From NCBI GenBank assembly GCA_937910265.1, contig CALEPD010000255.1, positions 1 to 6,709 of the forward strand: a DNA stretch of 6,709 nucleotides. Reading direction: 5' to 3'. This DNA is from an uncultured Bacteroidales bacterium (GTDB lineage Bacteria; Bacteroidota; Bacteroidia; Bacteroidales; P3). The position numbers and the translations under genes are program-made. The notes under the pieces were generated by a model that saw only the letters and a list, made by a program, of their open reading frames with translations, ran no database searches and had not been told where the DNA came from. Positions 1 through 5,884 of this stretch are shown here, piece by piece (position 1 is the stretch's first letter; every line of letters starts with the position of its first letter).

Positions 1-1478
1 CCATCATACTGCAGCAAAGCGTTTTTCAATATATCTTTGGAATTCATATCGAGGTGATTAGTCGGCTCATCGAGCACCAATAGATTGCAAGGAGAAAGCA
101 ACAACTTTGCCAAAGCCAATCTGGCCTTCTCTCCACCGGAAAGGACTTTGACTTTCTTCTCGATGTCCTCAGTACCAAAAAGAAAACTTCCAAGAATGTT
201 GCGTATTTTAGGACGGATATCGCCCATGGCAATATCGTCGATGGTTTGGAAAACCGTTTTCTCACCATCGAGCATAGCAGCCTGATTTTGCGCATAGTAC
301 CCAATTGACACATTGTGGCCCAACTTAAACACTCCCGAATAATCAGACAATTCACCAACAATGATTTTAGCCATTGTTGATTTGCCTTCGCCATTCTTGC
401 CCACAAAGGCGATTTTGCTGCCGCTCTCAATCAACATGTCGACCGAGTCAAAAACACGATGGTCGCCATAAGACTTCCCCAGCTGTGCTGTTTCAAAAGC
501 CACTTTACCGCAATGAGGAGCCGGCTGGAATTGGAAATGGATCTGTTCGGTAGAGATTTCGTCAACCTGAACCGCTTCGATTTTGTCGAGCATCTTAAGG
601 CGCGACTGCACTTGCTTGGCCTTTGTGGCCTTATAGCGGAATCGTTCAACAAATGCCTCTATCTGAGCGATCTGCCGTTGCTGATGGGTCAGCGACGCCA
701 TTTGGCTGGCCCTGCGCTCCTGCATTTGTATCACATACTCCGAATATGACACTTTATAGTCGTATATTTTTCCTGCGGTAATTTCGATTGTGCGTTTGGT
801 TATGTTATCGAGAAACGAACGGTCGTGCGAAACCAGGACAACGGCTCCGGCGTAATTGGAGAGGAAGGTCTCGATCCACTGGATCGACTCGATGTCGAGG
901 TGGTTCGTAGGCTCGTCGAGCAAAAGAAAGTCGGGTTGTCGGAGAAGCAGTTTGGCCAATTCCACACGCATCTGCCACCCACCGCTGAATTCGGTGATGG
1001 GACGGTCCAGATCGGATTGCTTAAAGCCCAAACCATGAAGGATTTTTTCGGCCCGTTCCTGACGATTGGCCGCACCAAGCATCAGCATCCGTTCGGAATT
1101 GTCGTGATACAGATCGAGCAATCTTGTGTATTCGGCAGACTCGTAATCGGTTCTGCTGGCAATGACATCGGCAAGGCGGAGCTGTTCTTGCTCCAAGTGG
1201 TCGATTTCGGAAAAAGCAGTTAATGTTTCCTTGATAACGGACATTGAACCGTTGGGAATCATTTCCTGAGGCAAGTATCCAACTGTTTGGCCTGATGCGA
1301 CAACTATGCTACCGGTTTCTGGCTCAACGCTACGGCAAAGCACCTTGAGCAAAGTGGATTTGCCAGCACCATTTTTTCCGACCAGTCCCACGCGGTCCTT
1401 GTCTTGGATATTAAAAGTCACATTGCTGAATAGCTCTTGTCCGGTGAAAACGACAGATAAATTATTTACAGAAATCAT
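1..1478 (-). CDS. ABC-F family ATPase (EttA/Uup/YheS-like), C-terminus outside window
   Basis: This is a soluble duplicated ATPase of the ABC-F group, whose members bind the ribosomal E site and act in translation or antibiotic protection; no membrane segment is visible. It reads without a stop for 492 codons from ATG at 1478 to the left edge. An in-frame TAA three codons upstream of that ATG fixes the start. The first ATPase domain has Walker A GKNGAGKST (residues 34-42), signature SGGWQ (165-169), Walker B with DEPTNHLD (188-195) and switch His218. A basic, helical inter-domain linker follows at about 243-320, with the KATKAKQVQSR segment near 283-293 typical of the tRNA-interacting arm. 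The second domain has GKNGEGKST (360-368), SGGEK (447-451) and DEPTNHLD (470-477). Family members of this kind run to roughly 530-650 residues, so about 50-150 are missing. All nucleotide-binding motifs look intact. The subfamily and any link to drug resistance cannot be decided from this sequence. A terminator sits directly upstream. Confidence 0.95.
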   Translation of the reverse strand, partial: MISVNNLSVVFTGQELFSNVTFNIQDKDRVGLVGKNGAGKSTLLKVLCRSVEPETGSIVVASGQTVGYLPQEMIPNGSMSVIKETLTAFSEIDHLEQEQLRLADVIASRTDYESAEYTRLLDLYHDNSERMLMLGAANRQERAEKILHGLGFKQSDLDRPITEFSGGWQMRVELAKLLLRQPDFLLLDEPTNHLDIESIQWIETFLSNYAGAVVLVSHDRSFLDNITKRTIEITAGKIYDYKVSYSEYVIQMQERRASQMASLTHQQRQIAQIEAFVERFRYKATKAKQVQSRLKMLDKIEAVQVDEISTEQIHFQFQPAPHCGKVAFETAQLGKSYGDHRVFDSVDMLIESGSKIAFVGKNGEGKSTMAKIIVGELSDYSGVFKLGHNVSIGYYAQNQAAMLDGEKTVFQTIDDIAMGDIRPKIRNILGSFLFGTEDIEKKVKVLSGGEKARLALAKLLLSPCNLLVLDEPTNHLDMNSKDILKNALLQYD

Positions 1479-1519
1479 ATAGCATTAAAAAGAGAGGCTA
1501 CCTGCCGGGAGCCTCTCAT
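1475..1519 (-). CDS. Putative 14-residue leader ORF overlapping the ABC-F start
   Basis: A short ORF reading MRGSRQVASLFNAI starts at ATG 1519 and stops at TGA 1475-1477. That stop overlaps the ABC-F ATG as ATGA, the arrangement typical of translational coupling. The ORF covers the whole terminator hairpin in front of the ABC-F gene, so a ribosome translating it would melt the hairpin. The sequence upstream of its ATG is A/T-rich with no Shine-Dalgarno, which is not disqualifying in Bacteroidota. The same frame stays open upstream inside tonB, so an ORF this short could easily occur by chance. No homology is recognised. Leader peptides are known to control several antibiotic-resistance ABC-F genes in other phyla; applying that here is inference. 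Confidence 0.25.
   Translation of the reverse strand: MRGSRQVASLFNAI
1487..1517 (-). terminator. Intrinsic terminator between tonB and the ABC-F gene
   Basis: A perfect 8-bp stem is formed by GAGAGGCT (1492-1499) and AGCCTCTC (1510-1517). The loop is 10 nt, inside which CC (1501-1502) and GG (1507-1508) could also pair. On the minus strand the stem is followed at once by TTTTT (1491-1487). It lies 21 nt after the tonB stop codon and its U-tract ends 8 nt before the ABC-F ATG. It is a good tonB terminator, but it leaves no room for an ABC-F promoter downstream of it, so it may act as an attenuator. Confidence 0.85.
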
Positions 1520-1538
1520 ATAATTATTTTTGTAGCAA

Positions 1539-2225
1539 TTATTGCAAACTAAATATAACGGGCAAGTTGAACTCAGTGCGGACGGGCTGACCTCTCTGTT
1601 TACCAGGATTCCATTTGGGCATAGCCTTAACGACACGCATAGCTTCTTCGCCACAACCGCCACCGATATCACGGACAACACGCACATTGGTAATTGAACC
1701 ATCTTTTTCGACAACGAATTTCAAGAATACACGACCTGTGATATTGTTATCTTTAGCCAATTGCGGATACTTAATATTGTTCTTCATAAACTCGATGCGC
1801 TTTTCGTCACCACCGGGGAAGCTGGGGTTTTCCTCAACGAAAACAAACACTTGTTCTTCGACTTCGGCGACTTCATCTTCAACAACTACAGGGGTAAAGT
1901 CCTCCATAGCATTGTCGGAATCGTCTGACACGTCGATCAAACCTACTTCAACTTCAATCTCGGCATCGTCTTCAACAATTACCATTTCAGTTTGAACTTG
2001 AATCGGTTCTGGCGGAGGTGGTGGGGGAAGTTCTTCAGCAGTATTGAGAATGATTTCCTCAATTTCTTCGACAGCCTGACGCTCGACGATCTCAGCCTTT
2101 TCGATATCATAGGATTTGATGTTGAAGGCAACCAATGAAGCTGCAAGAATCACCACCAAACCTATCTCCAAAAAGAGACCTTTCTTATTTTCGAGGTCAG
2201 CTTTGGGTGTTTTTTTTGTTTCCAT
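1539..2225 (-). CDS. tonB: TonB energy-transducing protein
   Basis: This 228-residue protein is an inner-membrane-anchored periplasmic TonB. It couples the proton motive force, through ExbB-ExbD, to TonB-dependent outer-membrane receptors. The cytoplasmic N-terminus METKKTPKADLENKKG precedes one hydrophobic anchor at about 17-36. A proline run (67-72) and a long acidic, valine-rich spacer (about 80-132) follow, then the C-terminal TonB domain (about 133-228). That domain contains NPSFPGG, YPQLAKDNNITGRVFLKFVV and MPKWNPGKQRGQPV, all typical of Bacteroidota TonB. ATG 2225 is chosen over an in-frame ATG at 2264 because the extra 13 residues (MWLCVCNKIKNNN) are not part of the family N-terminus. 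No exbB or exbD lies in the window. The gene is transcribed away from the helicase gene and ends at a strong terminator, which suggests a single-gene unit with possible readthrough into the ABC-F gene. Confidence 0.95.
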   Translation of the reverse strand: METKKTPKADLENKKGLFLEIGLVVILAASLVAFNIKSYDIEKAEIVERQAVEEIEEIILNTAEELPPPPPPEPIQVQTEMVIVEDDAEIEVEVGLIDVSDDSDNAMEDFTPVVVEDEVAEVEEQVFVFVEENPSFPGGDEKRIEFMKNNIKYPQLAKDNNITGRVFLKFVVEKDGSITNVRVVRDIGGGCGEEAMRVVKAMPKWNPGKQRGQPVRTEFNLPVIFSLQ

Positions 2226-2288
2226 ATTATTGTTTTTAATTTTATTACAAACACATAGCCACAACTAATGCATGGCCGTTTTGGAATG

Positions 2289-2320
2289 CTAAGATACAAC
2301 TTTTTTACAATATCAACAAA
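2289..2320 (-). promoter_or_regulatory. Predicted Bacteroides-type promoter of tonB
   Basis: On the minus strand, TTTG (2320-2317) is followed after exactly 20 nt by TATCTTAG (2296-2289). This fits the -33 TTTG / -7 TAnnTTTG consensus of Bacteroidota with one mismatch in the -7 element. Transcription would start near 2282-2285, leaving an untranslated leader of about 57-60 nt before the tonB ATG. This is a prediction from pattern only. Confidence 0.6.
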
Positions 2321-2333
2321 AAAATGTAAAAAA
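2301..2333. repeat. 9-bp inverted repeat between the divergent promoters
   Basis: TTTTTTACA (2301-2309) and TGTAAAAAA (2325-2333) are perfect inverted copies separated by 15 nt. The left arm lies in the spacer of the predicted tonB promoter and the loop covers its -33 element. The right arm lies about 30 bp before the predicted -7 element of the helicase gene. The layout would suit an operator for a dimeric regulator, but the arms are very A/T-rich in an A/T-rich region, so chance is possible. Confidence 0.4.
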
Positions 2334-2361
2334 CTTTCCGGCAAATACTATCAAACTTTTG

Positions 2362-2369
2362 TATTTTTG
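2362..2369 (+). promoter_or_regulatory. Predicted -7 element for the helicase-nuclease gene
   Basis: TATTTTTG matches the Bacteroidota -7 consensus TAnnTTTG exactly. No clear -33 TTTG lies 19-21 nt upstream; the nearest, TTTC at 2335-2338, is 23 nt away. Transcription would begin around 2375, leaving only about 10 nt before ATG 2384, or slightly more if the in-frame ATG at 2393 is used. Confidence 0.5.
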
Positions 2370-2383
2370 CATTTCAGAAAACA

Positions 2384-4378
2384 ATGGCGACCATGACTGA
2401 GAAAAAAGGCAAATTTATTGTATGCCGCGCATCGGCAGGCTCGGGGAAAACATTTACATTGGTAAAAGAGTACCTGAAATTGGCTCTTGACGGCAAAACA
2501 AACCACGAATTGTCAAATAAATTCACCCGCATACTGGCCATCACATTTACAAACAAAGCCGCCAATGAGATGAAGACACGAGTGCTTAGCGATTTGTGCG
2601 AAATCAAGGACACGGACAACGATGTGGGCAAGATGGCGGATTTGCTCATGAGCGAATTAGGTATTGATTTAAACGAACTTCGAAGACGGTGTGAGATTGT
2701 CCACTCAGCCATACTGCACCGTTATTCGGAATTTGCGGTTAGCACCATCGACAGTTTTATGCATCAGATTGTGTTAACTTTTGCCCACGACATGAAACTC
2801 CCCGTCAACTTTGACCTCCAACTCGACTCATCGGTCATCATACAAGAATCGGTAGATATACTGCTTGAAAAAATAGGATTGCACGATGCCACTGCGATAA
2901 CAAACGTAACATGCTGTTTTTCGGAATCGAACATGGAAAACGGCAAGCGGCATGACATACAACAAGAATTGGAAAAAATTGCCGAAGAGCTTTTCCACGA
3001 GGACATGATGTCCCGTTTGGAGAGGTTGAAGGTTATACAGATTGAGGATTTCCTAATAATAAGGCGTAAGTTGGACTCCGAAATTGAAACAAAATCGGAG
3101 GGTATGACAGCCTTAGCCCATGAGATGATGACTGCAATACACGATGAAGGGCTGACGAGTGAATCTTTTCATCAAAAGAAGAAAGGCGTGTACGGTTATC
3201 TGCAAAAATATTCCGAAGGGGGAAAGGGAAACTATTCGAGTTTTGTGGATGCATTTGTAGAGGGACGATCGACCAGCAACAAGAGCTCCACTCCTAAAGA
3301 GCAGGAAGCCATAGAGAGACTCTACCCGGATATTGTATCATCAGTCCAAAAGATTCGTTCGCTGGCAACATCAGTCAACACTTTGGAGGCGGCCAGAAAG
3401 AACCTTTACTCGATAGCGTTGTTGAACGAGATGAATAAAATAATTCAAGACTATTACACTGCAAATGGGCTGGTGCACATCTCGGAATTCAACAAACGCA
3501 TCAACGAGGTGGTACGAAACGAACCCGTTCCCTTCATCTATGAACGTATCGGCAATCATTACCACCATTACCTGATTGACGAATTCCAAGACAACTCGAA
3601 ACTTCAATGGCAGAATCTTATTCCGCTACTTGAAAACGGACTGGCGTCAAACCAGACATCGTTTGTAGTCGGCGACGGAAAGCAAGCAATATACAGGTGG
3701 CGACAAGGCGATGCCGAACAATTTGTGAGACTTCCCGAAGTTGAAGGCGAACACGACACCACACTTCGTGACCACTACAGCAGACTGGACCTTGACACCA
3801 ATTACAGAACCGGCGGAAACATCATACAATTCAACAATTCGTTTTTCGAGTGGATTGCCAATTCGCAAATATTCAGCGACAACCAAGAACTTAAAGAACT
3901 CTACCTTGGCGCCGAATATGCCGACAACGGCCGGGCCGCGGTACACCAAAATCACTACCACGATGGGGGGCACCTGCAAATATCGTTTTGGGACAACAAG
4001 AACTGCGAAAGCATTTTCGGCTCGATTGTCGACCAAATCCGCATACAGCACGATGAAAAGGGATACAAATACAAGGACATCACTATCATTGCACGAAACA
4101 ACAAATCGCTCTCAGCAATCAGTCAACTGCTTATACAAAATGACATCCCAGCCGCATCCAGCGAATCGTTTCGGCTGAGCAACAGCATTGCCGTTGATAT
4201 TATTGAAACCGTGTTGAAACTCATACTTCAACCCAACGACAACATACATGCTGCCCTATTATTAAAGAGACTCGAAACCCTGCATCAAAAAGACTACTCG
4301 GCCACAATAGATACACATCGGAACCAAAGCCGAGACAAGAAGGAACCAATCCAATCACACGACTACTTTCTGACATAG
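2384..4378 (+). CDS. AddA/RecB-like UvrD-family helicase, N-terminal part (frameshifted gene)
   Basis: This is the helicase half of a superfamily 1 helicase-nuclease of the AddA/RecB kind, which processes DNA double-strand ends for recombination repair. Motifs run in the expected order. Walker A is ASAGSGKT (residues 16-23), motif Ia is ITFTNKAANEM (53-63), and STIDSF precedes residue 130. Walker B is DEFQD (399-403), motif III is GDGKQAIYRWRQGD (430-443), and motif IV contains NYRTGG (473-478). Motifs V and VI are missing here because the frame ends at TAG 4376-4378. They appear in the next reading frame, so this is one gene broken by a -1 shift, not a complete 664-residue protein. The last residues before the stop (from roughly 4310 on) are probably out-of-frame translation. 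ATG 2384 is chosen as the start, but ATG 2393 is equally placed relative to the Walker A motif. Taken alone, this fragment would lack ATPase motifs needed for activity. Confidence 0.9.
   Translation: MATMTEKKGKFIVCRASAGSGKTFTLVKEYLKLALDGKTNHELSNKFTRILAITFTNKAANEMKTRVLSDLCEIKDTDNDVGKMADLLMSELGIDLNELRRRCEIVHSAILHRYSEFAVSTIDSFMHQIVLTFAHDMKLPVNFDLQLDSSVIIQESVDILLEKIGLHDATAITNVTCCFSESNMENGKRHDIQQELEKIAEELFHEDMMSRLERLKVIQIEDFLIIRRKLDSEIETKSEGMTALAHEMMTAIHDEGLTSESFHQKKKGVYGYLQKYSEGGKGNYSSFVDAFVEGRSTSNKSSTPKEQEAIERLYPDIVSSVQKIRSLATSVNTLEAARKNLYSIALLNEMNKIIQDYYTANGLVHISEFNKRINEVVRNEPVPFIYERIGNHYHHYLIDEFQDNSKLQWQNLIPLLENGLASNQTSFVVGDGKQAIYRWRQGDAEQFVRLPEVEGEHDTTLRDHYSRLDLDTNYRTGGNIIQFNNSFFEWIANSQIFSDNQELKELYLGAEYADNGRAAVHQNHYHDGGHLQISFWDNKNCESIFGSIVDQIRIQHDEKGYKYKDITIIARNNKSLSAISQLLIQNDIPAASSESFRLSNSIAVDIIETVLKLILQPNDNIHAALLLKRLETLHQKDYSATIDTHRNQSRDKKEPIQSHDYFLT
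4207..4378 (+). other. Interval containing the -1 frameshift in the helicase-nuclease gene
   Basis: Frame 2 (the frame of the ATG at 2384) is open to TAG 4376-4378. Frame 1 (which carries motifs V, VI and the nuclease) is open from just after TGA 4204-4206. The switch must fall in this overlap. The frame 2 reading still looks like protein through IHAALLLKRL (to about 4273). The frame 1 reading looks like the family from about TRLLSDIGITLDVSKLEQL (from 4357). A loss of one base (or gain of two) between about 4270 and 4360 explains it. The run of five A at 4287-4291 is one candidate. No standard X XXY YYZ slippery heptamer in the upstream frame was found. Confidence 0.85.
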
Positions 4379-4440
4379 GGATAACCCTGGACGTAAGCAA
4401 ACTGGAGCAACTATCGCTTTACGACTGCTGTGAGGAGATA

Positions 4441-5616
4441 GTGCGTATATTCGACCTCAACGAAATAGAAACCGCATATGTGTCATCGTTTTTAAACACG
4501 GTAAACAACTACTGTATCCGACACAATTCCAATACAGCCAAGTTCTTAAAATGGTTTGAGAAACAAAAAAACAAAAGCTACGCAAAGATATCGCAAGAAA
4601 TAGACGCCGTCAAATTACTCACCATACACAAATCAAAAGGACTTGAATCACCAATCATCATTTACCCGATACTGACCGAACGGTCGCACAGCAACAATAT
4701 TTGGATAGACTTTGAACCAGACGCACTCTACCCCGGCGCAAATCTGAGTACAGGATTATTCAGCATGAGTTCGCTACAAGACACTGCTTTCGAACACTTT
4801 CTCTCAATTGAAAAGAAGAAGCAGACTATCGACAGCATCAACCTGCTATATGTAGCAATGACTCGTCCGAAAGACAAGCTGTTTGTTTACTGCGAATCGC
4901 CCACAAAAAACCCGGAAAAGGCAGCAACCGACTCATATTATTCATTATTAAAGACATTCTGCAGGTCGTGGAACAAAATGTCCCAAACAACTGAATTGCC
5001 CGACTCAACACCAGAATTGCATGAACAATTCGTTTTCGGAGAAGACATGAACAATTCGGAGAGTCAAACCCAGAACGACTACCAAAACATCGATATGGGA
5101 AACATTTTATTCCAATCGTGGCAAGACAGATTGCAAATTGCAAGACAAAACAACGTTAAGCCAAACGAAAACATACGCAGGGGAATCATTATTCACGATA
5201 TCCTGTCGCGCATAGACAATGCCGACAGTGTAACACATACTATTGACAAATATTGCGAGTTGCACGACATTGAGGACTTGGACAAGAAACAGATTTCAGA
5301 CTCGATACAGAAAGTTGTCACACAGCCCCATAAAGCAGATTTCTTCTCGAAGGAGCACCCTTCAAAATGCGAAGCGTCGATTTTCCACAAGGGTAAAGAA
5401 CTGCGTCCCGACCGTATTGTTTACAAACCGAATGAAATATTGGTGGTTGATTTTAAAACCGGATATGCCGACCCCCATTCGACCAAGATGGAACAATATC
5501 AAAAACAAGTTGAGGAGTACTGCAACGCCATAGCCGCAATACACAAAAAGCCAGTGAAAGGGTACCTACTGTTTGTCGGCCAAGAACTCCCTATCGAAGT
5601 CTGCAACATGCCTTAA
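4441..5616 (+). CDS. AddA/RecB-like helicase-nuclease, C-terminal part (frameshifted gene)
   Basis: This frame carries the rest of the broken helicase gene. Motif V, TIHKSKGLESP, is encoded from 4621 and motif VI, NLLYVAMTRPKDKL, from 4840. A RecB-type PD-(D/E)XK nuclease domain follows: GIIIHDIL with His at 5194, RPDRIVY with Asp at 5410, VVDFKTG with Asp at 5449 and Lys at 5455, and QVEEY with Gln at 5506 and Tyr at 5518. All the expected nuclease residues are present. The frame is open from 4207, and the stretch 4381-4440 (ITLDVSKLEQLSLYDCCEEI) clearly belongs to the protein. GTG 4441 is only the first start-type codon, not a likely real start. Joined with the upstream part, the product would be about 1,077 residues, a normal length for this family. 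The good preservation of both halves argues for a recent mutation or a sequencing or assembly error. An AddB-like partner is not seen in the window. Confidence 0.88.
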   Translation: MRIFDLNEIETAYVSSFLNTVNNYCIRHNSNTAKFLKWFEKQKNKSYAKISQEIDAVKLLTIHKSKGLESPIIIYPILTERSHSNNIWIDFEPDALYPGANLSTGLFSMSSLQDTAFEHFLSIEKKKQTIDSINLLYVAMTRPKDKLFVYCESPTKNPEKAATDSYYSLLKTFCRSWNKMSQTTELPDSTPELHEQFVFGEDMNNSESQTQNDYQNIDMGNILFQSWQDRLQIARQNNVKPNENIRRGIIIHDILSRIDNADSVTHTIDKYCELHDIEDLDKKQISDSIQKVVTQPHKADFFSKEHPSKCEASIFHKGKELRPDRIVYKPNEILVVDFKTGYADPHSTKMEQYQKQVEEYCNAIAAIHKKPVKGYLLFVGQELPIEVCNMP

Positions 5617-5690
5617 TTCACACAATCACAACAACACTGGCGCCAGCATCAAAACCAACGAACCAAACTGAAATTCTGAACAAATACCCA

Positions 5691-5756
5691 AATCGCTGTG
5701 CCACAAGAATGCGTCCATCCGGAAGCATAAACTTAGGCATTTAAACAACAGCGATT
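5691..5756. repeat. 9-bp inverted repeat with a nested 5-bp repeat upstream of mutA
   Basis: AATCGCTGT (5691-5699) and ACAGCGATT (5748-5756) are perfect inverted copies with 48 nt between them. Inside, AATGC (about 5709) and GCATT (about 5737) can also pair, so the segment could fold as a long interrupted stem. It lies about 60 bp before the predicted -33 element of mutA, so it would not be in the mutA transcript. No known RNA family is recognised. Confidence 0.4.
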
Positions 5757-5816
5757 GCATTCATTCGCAAAAACGCACGAAATCAGTTCGTAAAACCCAC
5801 AATAAAGCCGAAAAGA

Positions 5817-5848
5817 TTTTAATAAATGAAAAAAATATTGTAACTTTG
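5817..5848 (+). promoter_or_regulatory. Predicted Bacteroides-type promoter of mutA
   Basis: TAACTTTG (5841-5848) is an exact match to the -7 consensus TAnnTTTG. TTTT (5817-5820), exactly 20 nt upstream, is a one-mismatch -33 element. Transcription would start near 5854-5856, leaving a leader of about 30 nt before ATG 5885. The leader is A/T-rich without a Shine-Dalgarno sequence, as is usual in this phylum. Confidence 0.7.
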
Positions 5849-5884
5849 CTACATTAACATATGTAATTAACAACAAATAACATA

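Larger units (their letters stand above)
5617..5884. other. Intergenic region between the helicase-nuclease gene and mutA
   Basis: These 268 bp hold no convincing gene. A 10-bp palindrome CTGGCGCCAG lies at 5637-5646, just after the helicase stop, without a following T-run, so it is not a typical intrinsic terminator. A 9-bp inverted repeat and the mutA promoter lie further downstream and are listed separately. A 40-codon ORF on the minus strand (5740 to 5618) has no recognisable family. Confidence 0.7.

Noticed and set aside
825..1223. A 132-codon plus-strand ORF opposite the ABC-F gene
   Set aside because: It lies entirely antisense to conserved ATPase motifs (Walker B and signature of domain 1) and its protein resembles no family. 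It is a shadow of the real gene.
1615..1995. A 126-codon plus-strand ORF opposite tonB, rich in Ser and Thr
   Set aside because: The Ser/Thr-rich composition is the antisense reading of the acidic TonB spacer and C-terminal domain; there is no independent support.
2226..2264. Upstream extension of TonB from ATG 2264
   Set aside because: The added residues MWLCVCNKIKNNN are unlike the family N-terminus, and ATG 2225 gives the usual METKKTPKADLENKKG start.
3647..4051. A 134-codon minus-strand ORF inside the helicase gene
   Set aside because: It is antisense to helicase motifs III and IV, which are clearly conserved in the plus-strand frame.
4262..4378. Programmed -1 frameshifting in the helicase-nuclease gene
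   Set aside because: No X XXY YYZ heptamer in the upstream frame was found; the CAAAAAG run at 4286-4292 is in the wrong register. A plain indel or sequence error is more likely.
5637..5646. Palindrome CTGGCGCCAG after the helicase stop codon as a terminator
   Set aside because: It is a continuous palindrome without a loop and is not followed by a T-run on either strand.
5826..5843. Five-codon ORF (ATG to TAA) upstream of mutA
   Set aside because: It overlaps the predicted promoter spacer and -7 element, so it would lie before the transcription start.
5617..5884. Cobalamin riboswitch upstream of the B12-dependent mutA
   Set aside because: No B12-box-like sequence is visible and the predicted mutA leader is only about 30 nt, too short for this riboswitch.
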